A DNA stretch of 12,080 nucleotides from Oscillospiraceae bacterium (lineage in GTDB: Bacteria; Bacillota; Clostridia; Oscillospirales; Acutalibacteraceae). The stretch spans positions 1-12,080 of the forward strand of contig CACWJV010000037.1 in NCBI GenBank assembly GCA_902761265.1. The letters are read 5' to 3'. The notes beneath the pieces were generated by a model, which saw only the letters and a program-made list of their open reading frames with translations, ran no database searches and was not told where the DNA came from. Each line of letters opens with the position of its first letter. The first letter of the stretch is position 1. Position numbers and translations under genes: made by a program. Shown in pieces: positions 1 to 6,418 of the stretch.

Positions 1-126
1 TCCATAGCTTGGCATGAGGAACGGCAGCATCGTCATGATGAAGATGCCGAAGCCGAAGCCCGTGGTGCGCTGGATGAAACTCGCGCCGATGCTCAGCAGT
101 AATATGGAAAGGACTATACTACTCAA
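1..126 (-). CDS. TauE/SafE (TSUP) family permease, N-terminal fragment
   Basis: The minus strand is open for 42 codons from a TTG at 126-124 to the window edge. The peptide is strongly hydrophobic, and after a first membrane segment it has R-T-T-G-F-G-F-G-I-F, the glycine/phenylalanine motif that opens sulfite exporter TauE/SafE-type permeases. These are polytopic inner-membrane proteins that export sulfite, sulfoacetate or related organic anions; the substrate cannot be told from this piece. The TTG is the first usable start after the preceding stop and lies about 25 bases downstream of a Bacteroidetes -7 box (TACCTTTG, minus strand). It is transcribed divergently from the carbonic anhydrase gene. 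The rest of the gene is outside the window. The family call rests on a short stretch, so it is moderate. Confidence 0.6.
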   Translation of the reverse strand, partial: MSSIVLSILLLSIGASFIQRTTGFGFGIFIMTMLPFLMPSYG

Positions 127-152
127 ATCCTAATAATTCTCAAAACTTGGTA

Positions 153-160
153 CAAAGGTA
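153..160 (-). promoter_or_regulatory. Bacteroidetes -7 promoter box for the leftward permease gene
   Basis: The plus strand reads CAAAGGTA, so the minus strand reads TACCTTTG, an exact match to the Bacteroidetes sigma-ABfr -7 consensus TAnnTTTG. It lies about 27 bases upstream of the TTG start at 126. I do not see a clear -33 TTTG at the expected spacing. Confidence 0.5.
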
Positions 161-182
161 GCAAATATTCATGTTTTTTTCG

Positions 183-190
183 TATCTTTA
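183..190 (+). promoter_or_regulatory. Probable Bacteroidetes -7 box for the carbonic anhydrase gene
   Basis: TATCTTTA at 183-190 matches TAnnTTTG except for the last base and lies 14 bases upstream of the ATG at 205 and 26 upstream of the ATG at 217. The -33 element is not clear. A transcript beginning near 197 would leave a very short leader before 205, which slightly favours translation from 217. Confidence 0.35.
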
Positions 191-204
191 CACCCAGATT
201 TAAT

Positions 205-759
205 ATGTTTTGTGATATGATAGACCAGATTATTGAATTCAATAAGACATTTGTGGCTCAGAAGGGCTACGAGAAGTATCTGACTGACAAGTACCCAGAC
301 AAAAAGCTGGCGGTACTGTCGTGTATGGACACCAGACTGACCGAACTGCTACCTGCGGCTCTCGGCCTGAAGAATGGTGACGCTAAGATTATCAAGAATG
401 CCGGTGGCTTGGTTATCTCTGCTTTCGACTCAGCCATGCGTAGCCTGATTGTAGCCATTTACGAGCTGGGCGTGCAGGAAATCATGGTAGTGGCACACTC
501 GCATTGCGGAGCATGCCACATGAGCTATGACCACTTCCACCACGAGATGATTGCCTGTGGCGTGACAGATGAAACGCTCGACACCATCCGCAAGTGTGGC
601 ATTGACCTCGACCAATGGCTGGAGGGCTTTAAGGATACGCCAACCTCAGTCCGTAAGACCGTTGAGACCATCAAGACCCATCCGTTGGTGCCGAAGAATA
701 TTGTGGTTCGTGGGTTTATCATTGACTCAGAAACTGGAGCATTAGAAGAAATACAATAA
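205..759 (+). CDS. Beta-class carbonic anhydrase
   Basis: This cytosolic zinc enzyme interconverts CO2 and bicarbonate. The 184-residue product has the beta-class signature S-C-M-D-T-R at residues 39-44, giving the zinc ligand Cys40 and the catalytic Asp42/Arg44 dyad, and the second zinc motif H-S-H-C, giving His98 and Cys101. K-N-A-G-G at 64-68 is also typical. The length fits small prokaryotic beta enzymes. The start is uncertain: ATG at 205 is the longest frame, but an in-frame ATG at 217 begins M-I-D-Q-I-I-E-F-N, which looks more like family N-termini. There is no Shine-Dalgarno sequence at either, as is usual in Bacteroidetes. It is divergent from the permease gene, and the truncated lipoprotein gene follows 17 bases downstream, so the two are probably cotranscribed. 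Confidence 0.93.
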   Translation: MFCDMIDQIIEFNKTFVAQKGYEKYLTDKYPDKKLAVLSCMDTRLTELLPAALGLKNGDAKIIKNAGGLVISAFDSAMRSLIVAIYELGVQEIMVVAHSHCGACHMSYDHFHHEMIACGVTDETLDTIRKCGIDLDQWLEGFKDTPTSVRKTVETIKTHPLVPKNIVVRGFIIDSETGALEEIQ

Positions 760-776
760 CTAAACAAATACGAACT

Positions 777-1028
777 ATGAAAAAGATTTTAATGATGTTG
801 GCAGCACTCTTGACCATGAGCCTGAGTGCTTGCTCACAAGGAAACAAAAAGGAGAGTAAAGAAATGAACAAAGTATTAGTAGCCTATTTCTCGGCATCGG
901 GCGTGACGAAAGGCGTGGCCCAACAGTTGGCTGAAGTGACGGGTGGAACGCTGCACGAAATCAAGCCTGCTGTAGCCTATACGGAGGCCGATCTCGACTG
1001 GCGCGACATCATGTATCCCAAAAACTGA
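777..1028 (+). CDS. Lipoprotein with flavodoxin-like domain, 3' end lost at the contig seam
   Basis: The product starts with a lipoprotein signal peptide (M-K-K, hydrophobic core, lipobox L-S-A-C with Cys19), then a short polar linker and a flavodoxin fold from about residue 30: beta strand V-L-V-A-Y-F-S and the FMN phosphate loop S-A-S-G-V-T-K-G at about 38-45. T-L-H-E-I-K-P and the D-L-D-W motif follow, as in Bacteroidales flavodoxins of roughly 190-200 residues. Family-like sequence continues to Asp77 (base 1007); the next seven codons (I-M-Y-P-K-N-stop) fit nothing I expect, and the DNA then becomes a Clostridial T-box leader. The stop at 1026-1028 is therefore probably not the natural end. 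An electron-transfer role at the envelope is inference. The gene lies 17 bases after carbonic anhydrase and has no Shine-Dalgarno site. Confidence 0.8.
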   Translation: MKKILMMLAALLTMSLSACSQGNKKESKEMNKVLVAYFSASGVTKGVAQQLAEVTGGTLHEIKPAVAYTEADLDWRDIMYPKN

Positions 1029-1045
1029 GGATCCCAATATCACAC
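1008..1045. other. Seam between Bacteroidetes-like and Clostridia-like DNA
   Basis: Family-consistent flavodoxin codons end at 1007 and the T-box leader is recognisable from about 1045. Between them are about 38 bases with no gene and no sigma-70-like promoter for the T-box transcript. They include GGATCC at 1029-1034 (containing GATC). Gene style differs on the two sides: TAnnTTTG promoter and no Shine-Dalgarno on the left; T-box, AGGAGG sites and high GC on the right. I interpret it as an artificial join. Confidence 0.75.
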
Positions 1046-1276
1046 AAAGGCGATGACTGAAAAGAGTACCCGGATTCCGCGCCCAGAGAGGGAAGCGTAT
1101 TGCTGAAAGCTTCCTGTGTTTGGAGAAGGCGAAGACATTCACGAGCCGGCTGTTTGCCCGTTTGCCGCGTTAAGGCGTTGAGTGGGGCCGCGTTGCGGTC
1201 CAATCAGGGTGGTACCGTGGAGCGCTGCTTCATCCCTGGGGTAACTTTGCCCGCAGGATGAGGGGCGCTTTTTTCT
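1042..1276 (+). ncRNA. T-box riboswitch leader, Asp (GAC) specifier, upstream of hisS-aspS
   Basis: A T-box leader pairs with a specific tRNA and blocks its own terminator when that tRNA is uncharged. The GA-rich base of stem I (GATGA at 1052-1056) is followed by AGTA at 1065-1068, the 5' side of the specifier loop. A distal stem pairs GGAAGC (1091-1096) with GCTTCC (1109-1114). GAA at 1131-1133, the 3' side of the loop E motif, is followed by the specifier codon GAC at 1134-1136 and an A. The conserved T-box sequence AGGGTGGTACCGTGG lies at 1206-1220 and a terminator at 1222-1274. An Asp specifier suits an operon ending in aspS; control of hisS-aspS by tRNA-Asp is known in Firmicutes. No promoter is visible upstream, probably because of the seam. 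Confidence 0.9.
1222..1274 (+). terminator. Intrinsic terminator of the T-box leader
   Basis: GCGC (1222-1225) plus TCATCC (1230-1235) pair with GGATGA (1256-1261) plus GCGC (1265-1268), followed by six T residues (1269-1274). Its 5' arm directly follows the T-box sequence, so antiterminator and terminator are mutually exclusive in the usual way. Confidence 0.85.
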
Positions 1277-1301
1277 AATTCGGAATTCGGAATTCGGAAT
1301 T
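1277..1301. repeat. Left array of 7-bp AATTCGG repeats
   Basis: Three perfect AATTCGG units followed by AATT (25 bases), starting two bases after the T-box terminator U tract. Confidence 0.9.
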
Positions 1302-1503
1302 GATGGGCGCCGCCTGCGGCGATGCGCCAAAGTGTATTGATAGGGTGTATTTCTATCATGTCAGTGTTGCAATTCTGTTCGTTGGCGGGTGATCTGTTTC
1401 GGATTTTGAGCCGTCAGGCGGATGCATTCTGCCCGCTTTCGGCAGCAGATCGTTCCGACCGCGGCGCAGGATGTCGGATTGCCGTGCGGAAAAGCGCGAC
1501 CAT

Positions 1504-1535
1504 AATTCCGCATTCCGAATTCCGCATTCCGAATT
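1504..1535. repeat. Right array of 7-bp repeats, inverted relative to the left array
   Basis: Units in order are AATTCCG, CATTCCG, AATTCCG, CATTCCG and AATT (32 bases). Read on the minus strand these are AATTCGG alternating with AATGCGG, so the array is an inverted, partly diverged copy of the left one. Confidence 0.9.
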
Positions 1536-1595
1536 ATTTCAATAATCACCACAGGTATTTAGATTCTCTATTTATAGATATCGGAGGACATCACA

Positions 1596-2945
1596 ATGGC
1601 TCTCATCACAAAATCCATCAAGGGCACACAGGACGTGCTGCCCGGCGAAAGCCACAAGATCCAGTTTTTGGAATCGTCGGCGAAAGAGATCGCCGCTAAT
1701 TTCGGCTTTCGCGAAATCCGCACGCCGGTGTTTGAACATACCGAACTGTTTCAACGCGGCGTGGGCGACACCACAGACGTGGTGCAAAAAGAAATGTATA
1801 CGTTTCTCGACAAGGGCGGCCGCTCCATCACGCTGCGCCCCGAAGGGACTGCCGGCGCGGTGCGCTCGTTCCTCGAACACGGTCTGTACAACGAGCCGAT
1901 GCCGCAAAAGCTTTGCTATCTGACGAGCTGCTATCGCTATGAAAAACCGCAGGCCGGCCGCCTGCGTGAATTCCACCAATTCGGCGTGGAGTGCCTCGGC
2001 ACCGCGTCGCCGGCGGCAGACGCGGAGGTCATTGCCCTTGCGGCCGAGCTGTTCTCGTTTCTCGGCGTGCGCGGGCTCGAACTGCAGCTAAACTCCATCG
2101 GCTGTAAGGAATGCCGCAAGGAATACCACAAGGCGCTGCACGATTATTTCTATGGCCACAAAGACGAGCTGTGCGGCACCTGCCAGGAACGGCTCGACCG
2201 CAACCCGATGCGCATTCTCGATTGCAAAAGCCCGGTCTGCGCGGCCATCGCCAAGGACGCGCCCAAGGTGCTCGACTATCTGTGCGACGACTGCCGCGCC
2301 CACTTTGAACAGGTGCAGTCGTTCCTCAAAACGATGCAGATCCCGTTCACCGTGAACCCGACCATCGTGCGCGGCCTCGACTATTACACACGCACCGTGT
2401 TCGAATTTGTTTCCACCGAAATCGGCGCCCAGGGTACGGTTTGCGGCGGCGGACGGTATGACGGACTGGTGGAGGAGATCGGTGGCCCGCACACCCCGGC
2501 GCTCGGCTTCGGGATGGGCCTCGAACGCCTGCAGCTTTTGATGGAAGCGCAGGGCTTGCCGTTCCCCGCGCCGGAAACGTGCAATCTCTATATCGCATCC
2601 ATGGGCGACAACGCGCTGCAAACCGCGGCACAGATCGTCTGTGCGCTCCGGCAGGAGGGCGTATATGCCGAATTTGATGTGGTCGGCCGCAGCGTGAAAG
2701 CGCAGATGAAATACGCCAATAAGATCGGCGCAAAATTCACCATGGTGCTCGGCGACAGCGAACTGGAAACCGGCAAAGCGATGCTCAAAAACATGGAAAC
2801 GGGCGAACAGCAGGAGATGGCGCTCGACACCTTCGAGGGCGATTTCATGCGCCTTTCCATCAGCGAAAGTCTCAAAGATATCGAAGCGCTCGGTGTGGAC
2901 ACCGATATTGATATCGACGCGATACTGAATACAAATCTTTTTTAA
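1596..2945 (+). CDS. hisS: Histidyl-tRNA synthetase
   Basis: This class II synthetase attaches histidine to tRNA-His in the cytosol. The 449-residue protein has the N-terminal K-G-T-Q-D-V-L-P motif (9-16). Class II motif 2 lies around 110-131 (Y-R-Y-E-K-P then R-E-F-H-Q-F-G). The His-specific R-G-L-D-Y-Y-T-R-T is at 259-267, G-G-G-R-Y-D-G at 284-290, motif 3 with G-M-G-L-E-R at 306-311, and an anticodon-binding domain from about 327. Length is somewhat above the common 420-430, owing to a cysteine-rich insertion at about 170-233 and an acidic tail. The ATG follows G-G-A-G-G at 1582-1586. It leads the T-box operon, with aspS starting 12 bases downstream. Confidence 0.97.
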   Translation: MALITKSIKGTQDVLPGESHKIQFLESSAKEIAANFGFREIRTPVFEHTELFQRGVGDTTDVVQKEMYTFLDKGGRSITLRPEGTAGAVRSFLEHGLYNEPMPQKLCYLTSCYRYEKPQAGRLREFHQFGVECLGTASPAADAEVIALAAELFSFLGVRGLELQLNSIGCKECRKEYHKALHDYFYGHKDELCGTCQERLDRNPMRILDCKSPVCAAIAKDAPKVLDYLCDDCRAHFEQVQSFLKTMQIPFTVNPTIVRGLDYYTRTVFEFVSTEIGAQGTVCGGGRYDGLVEEIGGPHTPALGFGMGLERLQLLMEAQGLPFPAPETCNLYIASMGDNALQTAAQIVCALRQEGVYAEFDVVGRSVKAQMKYANKIGAKFTMVLGDSELETGKAMLKNMETGEQQEMALDTFEGDFMRLSISESLKDIEALGVDTDIDIDAILNTNLF

Positions 2946-2957
2946 GAGGTGCAAACA

Positions 2958-4739
2958 ATGGATACAATGACAGGACTCAAACGAACCGATTACTGCGGCA
3001 CGCTCGCCGCAAAAGACATTGACCGCGACGTGGTCGTCTGCGGCTGGGTGCAGCGTCAGCGCAATCTCGGCGCGCTGATCTTCGTCGATCTGCGCGACCG
3101 CACGGGCATCGTGCAGCTCGCGTTTGACGACAGCACCGACAAAGCGGTGTTCGACAAAGCGTTTACCGTGCGCAGCGAGTTTGTGCTGATGGCGCACGGC
3201 AAAGTGCGCGAACGCTCGAGCAAAAACCTCGACATCCCCACGGGCGAGATCGAAGTTGCCGTCGACGATCTGCGCATCCTCGGCGCGAGCGAAACGCCGC
3301 CGTTTGAAATCATCGAAAACTGCCCGACAAGCGAGCTGACAAGACTCAAATACCGCTACCTCGACCTGCGCCGCCCGGATCTGCAAAAGAACATCCTTTT
3401 GCGCCATAAGATCACCAAGGTGACGCGCGACTACTTTGACGAAAACGGCTTTGTCGAAATCGAAACGCCGATGCTGATCAAATCCACACCCGAGGGCGCC
3501 CGCGACTTTTTGGTGCCGTCGCGTATCCACAAGGGCAGCTTCTACGCGCTGCCGCAGTCGCCGCAGCTTTACAAGCAGCTTTCCATGGTCGCCGGATTCG
3601 ACCGCTATATGCAAATCGCGCGCTGCTTCCGCGACGAAGACCTCAGAGCCGACCGGCAGCCGGAATTCACGCAGATCGACGTGGAAATGAGCTTTGTCCA
3701 AATGGAAGACGTCCTGTCCATGATCGAAGGCTTTATGAAGCGGCTGTTCAAAGAGATTCTGGGCGTAGACGTGCCGCTGCCGCTGCCGCGCCTGACCTAT
3801 AAGGACGCGATGGAACGCTACGGCTCCGACAAACCCGACACCCGCTACGGCATGGAGATTTTTGACCTCAAGGACGAGGTCAAAGACTGCGGCTTCGGTG
3901 TGTTCTCCGGCGCGATTGCAAACGGCGCGCGCGTGTGCGGCATCACCGCGAAAAAGGCTTTCTCTGTCCTCACACGCAAAGAGATCGACAAGCTCGTCGA
4001 ATTTGTCAAGGGCATCGGCGCCAAGGGCATCGCTTGGATCCGCTACGGCGAAGACGGTTCGGTTGCATCCTCGTTTGCTAAATTTATGACCGACGACGAG
4101 ATGGCCGCCATCGCCGAAAAAGCCGGAGCTGAACCGGGCGACGTGGTGCTCATCATCGCCGACAAGGAAAGCGTCACACTGCCGGTGCTCGGCGCACTGC
4201 GCCAAAACGTTGCCAAAAAGCTCGATATCATCCCGAAGGATCAGTACAACCTGTTGTGGATCGTGGAGTTCCCGTTCTTCGACTGGGACGAAGAGCTCGG
4301 CCAGTTCGTCGCGATGCACCATCCGTTTACCGCGCCGCTCGAAGAGTGTCTGCCGTATCTGGAAACCGACAAAGCCAACGTCCGCGCCACAGCCTATGAC
4401 CTTGTGCTCAACGGCATCGAGCTTGCCAGCGGCTCCATCCGCATCACCGACCCGGTGCTGCAAAAACGGATTTTCAGCCTGCTCGGTCTGTCCGACGAAG
4501 AAGCCTACCAGAAATTCGGCTTCCTTACCGACGCGTTCAAATACGGCGCACCGCCTCACGGCGGCATCGGCCTTGGCCTTGACCGTCTTTGCATGCAGAT
4601 GCTAAAACTTGACAACCTGCGCGACGTGGTCGCCTATCCGAAAGTGCAAAACGCCAGCGAGCCGATGACCGAATGTCCGGCGATGGTGGACAACGCACAG
4701 CTCACCGATCTCGGCATCGGCATTCTCCCGCAGGATTGA
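2958..4739 (+). CDS. aspS: Aspartyl-tRNA synthetase, bacterial type
   Basis: This class II synthetase attaches aspartate to tRNA-Asp. From the ATG at 2958 the protein has 593 residues, the normal bacterial length. An OB-fold anticodon-binding domain (about 1-110) comes first. Catalytic motif 1 lies near 165-171 (F-V-E-I-E-T-P), motif 2 at about 218-241 (R-C-F-R-D-E-D then Q-P-E-F-T-Q-I-D), a GAD insertion at about 300-420, H-H-P-F-T-A-P, and motif 3 G-L-G-L-D-R-L near the C-terminus. The in-frame GTG at 2949 is rejected as start because it overlaps the ribosome binding site AGAGGTG (2946-2951), placed well for 2958. It is cotranscribed with hisS, and the Asp specifier of the T-box fits this gene. 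Discriminating versus non-discriminating use of tRNA-Asn cannot be decided here. Confidence 0.97.
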   Translation: MDTMTGLKRTDYCGTLAAKDIDRDVVVCGWVQRQRNLGALIFVDLRDRTGIVQLAFDDSTDKAVFDKAFTVRSEFVLMAHGKVRERSSKNLDIPTGEIEVAVDDLRILGASETPPFEIIENCPTSELTRLKYRYLDLRRPDLQKNILLRHKITKVTRDYFDENGFVEIETPMLIKSTPEGARDFLVPSRIHKGSFYALPQSPQLYKQLSMVAGFDRYMQIARCFRDEDLRADRQPEFTQIDVEMSFVQMEDVLSMIEGFMKRLFKEILGVDVPLPLPRLTYKDAMERYGSDKPDTRYGMEIFDLKDEVKDCGFGVFSGAIANGARVCGITAKKAFSVLTRKEIDKLVEFVKGIGAKGIAWIRYGEDGSVASSFAKFMTDDEMAAIAEKAGAEPGDVVLIIADKESVTLPVLGALRQNVAKKLDIIPKDQYNLLWIVEFPFFDWDEELGQFVAMHHPFTAPLEECLPYLETDKANVRATAYDLVLNGIELASGSIRITDPVLQKRIFSLLGLSDEEAYQKFGFLTDAFKYGAPPHGGIGLGLDRLCMQMLKLDNLRDVVAYPKVQNASEPMTECPAMVDNAQLTDLGIGILPQD

Positions 4740-4755
4740 TTCCAACACAAAAATA

Positions 4756-4786
4756 CCCGCACCGTTTCGGTGCGGGCTTTCTTTTT
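4756..4786 (+). terminator. Intrinsic terminator after aspS, probably bidirectional
   Basis: A perfect 9-bp stem, CCCGCACCG (4756-4764) with CGGTGCGGG (4768-4776), and a TTT loop are followed by CTTTCTTTTT. On the minus strand the same hairpin is followed by TATTTTTGTG, so it can also end the leftward operon whose last stop is at 4793. Confidence 0.92.
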
Positions 4787-4792
4787 ATGCGG

Positions 4793-6409
4793 TTATCCGC
4801 GTTTTGCGACCGGCGCGCGCAGCTTGTCCTGATTCAAAAGACCCAGCCGGTTCGCCTGCAGCGCGGTTTCGATCTGCAGCATACCGAGATTGCCGGCGCC
4901 GGCTAAAATGCCGAACAAAATGTCGAAGATCATCGCGTCGATCAGCGCTTCGTCGGGGATGCCGAGCGTGGTAAACAGCGCAGCATAGGCGAGGATGTTG
5001 ATGCCGGGCACCGGCGGCGTGGCCACAAAAAGCAAAACAGCCAGTAAAATCGCCATCAGATACCAGAACACATCGATCTGTACCTCAAACGTCAACGCCG
5101 CAAAAAGGGTAAAAATCAGCGTGCCGATGCCGCTGACGGGCATATACAGCACCAATCCCTGCGGCAGACAGCTTTTGATATAGGTGCGGTCGATGCCGAG
5201 CGCATTGCTGCACACGCCCTCCGTTTCCTGAAACGCCGTGTCCAGCGTGCCGGTTTTCAGCGCGGTCACCACCGGCGGGAGCACCTTGCGCCAGCAAAGC
5301 ACCGGCGACAAATGCAGCCGAAGCGAAAAATACAGCGTAAACAGCACAAATACCAGCACGGACAGCGCCGCGGAAATGAGCAGCGGTTTCCACATGCCGG
5401 CCAGCGTGGCGGTGCGACCCGTCCAGATTTCGAAACACAAAAAGATCCCGACAAAGAACGGCACCAGCAAACTCAGCCAGCGCGAAAGCAGCAGACCGAT
5501 GATATTGACCTGCCGTACCATCGCCTTGAGCGTATCGACCCGGCCGCTGAGGCTGATCAGCGCCGCGCCGAGCAAAAACGCCAATACCAAAAGCTGCGGT
5601 GTGTTGGCCGTGGAAAACGGCTCCACAATGTTTTGCGGCACAAACTGCAAAAACGAATCCAGAATCTGCTGCGGAATACGGTTCGTAATCAGCAGCCCGG
5701 CGTCCTTCAACGAGAAAAACGGCGCGGCGGCAAGCATTGAGATGGTCGCAACCAAAAAGCTGAGCGCAAAATAGCGAACCAGCACATGGCCGACTTTTCC
5801 GCCCTGTTTGGTCAACTGCCGGGTATTGAGCATGGTTGTGAGCGCCATAAAAAAGATGATCGGCCCGGCCAGCGCGTTGAGGATCCGGCTCCAAAAACCA
5901 TAGGCCGGCGTAAACAGCGAGTCGGTCAACCACTGCTGCACCGAGAGAGGCAGCAGCGCCATGCCGGCAAAACCGAACCCCAGACCCGCGAGCAGGGCAA
6001 TCAAAATTTTCAACGCCGGGTTCATCTGCTTTGTGGGCAGCGTCAGCCGCAGCGTGTTGCGCCCGAAGGAATAGCTGTATTTCGGGTGCAAACCGATCGC
6101 CGTTAAAAGCGAACTGTTCCAGTCGCCAAGCTCCGTGTTCTCCTCGCGCAGCGGGTTATACGCCGCGCCGGCAAGCTCCAGCCGCACCAGCTTTTGCGAC
6201 GGAACGCCCTCGACCGTAGCCGTGAAGCCGGCTTCTTCGCCGAAATGCTCCTGCAGCCGCAGCAACAGCTCTTCGAGTATCAACCTGACACGCAGCCGGT
6301 TGCGCCGCTCCATGGGCAGCGTATCCATCTGCTGCTGCAGCCAGTCGGAAAACGCGTCAATGTCCGTCGCGCGGAGGGTAAATGTTTGGGAAACCGCTTT
6401 CAGTTTCAT
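4793..6409 (-). CDS. SLC1-family (dicarboxylate/amino acid:cation) symporter with N-terminal GHKL/RsbW-like domain
   Basis: The 538-residue product has two parts. Residues 1-126 are soluble and resemble a degenerate GHKL/RsbW ATPase-like fold: an N-box-like helix R-L-I-L-E-E-L-L-L-R (42-51) with two Glu but Arg where the Asn should be, A-A-Y-N-P-L (82-87) where D-x-G-x-G-F-D-P-L is usual, and a closing strand N-T-L-R-L-T-L-P (118-125). From about 131 it is a polytopic membrane transporter resembling the glutamate/dicarboxylate family, with two hairpin-like regions near the C-terminal half (around P-Q-G-L-V-L-Y-M-P-V-S-G-I-G-T and P-P-V-P-G-I-N-I-L-A). Standard substrate motifs (S-S-S-A-A-T, N-M-D-G-T) are replaced, so the substrate is unknown. 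The CDF gene ends nine bases upstream, with GGGAAG as ribosome binding site. Last gene of the operon. Confidence 0.82.
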   Translation of the reverse strand: MKLKAVSQTFTLRATDIDAFSDWLQQQMDTLPMERRNRLRVRLILEELLLRLQEHFGEEAGFTATVEGVPSQKLVRLELAGAAYNPLREENTELGDWNSSLLTAIGLHPKYSYSFGRNTLRLTLPTKQMNPALKILIALLAGLGFGFAGMALLPLSVQQWLTDSLFTPAYGFWSRILNALAGPIIFFMALTTMLNTRQLTKQGGKVGHVLVRYFALSFLVATISMLAAAPFFSLKDAGLLITNRIPQQILDSFLQFVPQNIVEPFSTANTPQLLVLAFLLGAALISLSGRVDTLKAMVRQVNIIGLLLSRWLSLLVPFFVGIFLCFEIWTGRTATLAGMWKPLLISAALSVLVFVLFTLYFSLRLHLSPVLCWRKVLPPVVTALKTGTLDTAFQETEGVCSNALGIDRTYIKSCLPQGLVLYMPVSGIGTLIFTLFAALTFEVQIDVFWYLMAILLAVLLFVATPPVPGINILAYAALFTTLGIPDEALIDAMIFDILFGILAGAGNLGMLQIETALQANRLGLLNQDKLRAPVAKRG

Positions 6410-6418
6410 AATCTTCCC

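Larger units (their letters stand above)
1277..1535. repeat. MITE-like element bounded by inverted 7-bp repeat arrays
   Basis: A non-coding block of about 259 bases sits between the T-box terminator and the hisS ribosome binding site. The left edge (1277-1301) is three AATTCGG units plus AATT; the right edge (1504-1535) carries AATTCCG and CATTCCG units alternately plus AATT, the reverse complement of the left type. The inside has a hairpin: GGCGC/CGCC (1306-1314) pairs with GGCG (1318-1321) and, after an AT bulge, GCGCC (1324-1328). A smaller one pairs GATAG with CTATC at about 1338-1358. I find no convincing ORF. Terminal inverted repeats, small size and no coding suggest a miniature mobile or palindromic intergenic repeat. 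No clear target duplication is visible, so the class is inference. Confidence 0.6.

Noticed and set aside
777..1028. A natural short lipoprotein of 83 residues
   Set aside because: The flavodoxin fold is only half present and family similarity stops abruptly at the composition change, so truncation at the seam explains it better.
1277..1535. CRISPR array or EcoRI-linker concatemer as explanation of the AATTCGG repeats
   Set aside because: Units are 7 bp without spacers, which excludes CRISPR. GAATTC sites occur, but the arrays are inverted, diverged and lie between a T-box and its own hisS gene, so linkers are unlikely.
1322..1699. A 125-codon plus-strand frame overlapping the start of hisS
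   Set aside because: It translates the repeat element and then overlaps hisS out of frame, with no ribosome binding site.
2088..4559. An 823-codon open frame on the minus strand opposite hisS and aspS
   Set aside because: It is rich in Arg, His, Ala and Asp in the pattern expected from reading GC-rich genes backwards, has no ribosome binding site, and lies over two certain synthetase genes.
5085..5933. A 282-codon minus-strand frame inside the SLC1 gene
   Set aside because: Out-of-frame reading of the transporter: Ala, Arg and His rich, without a start signal.
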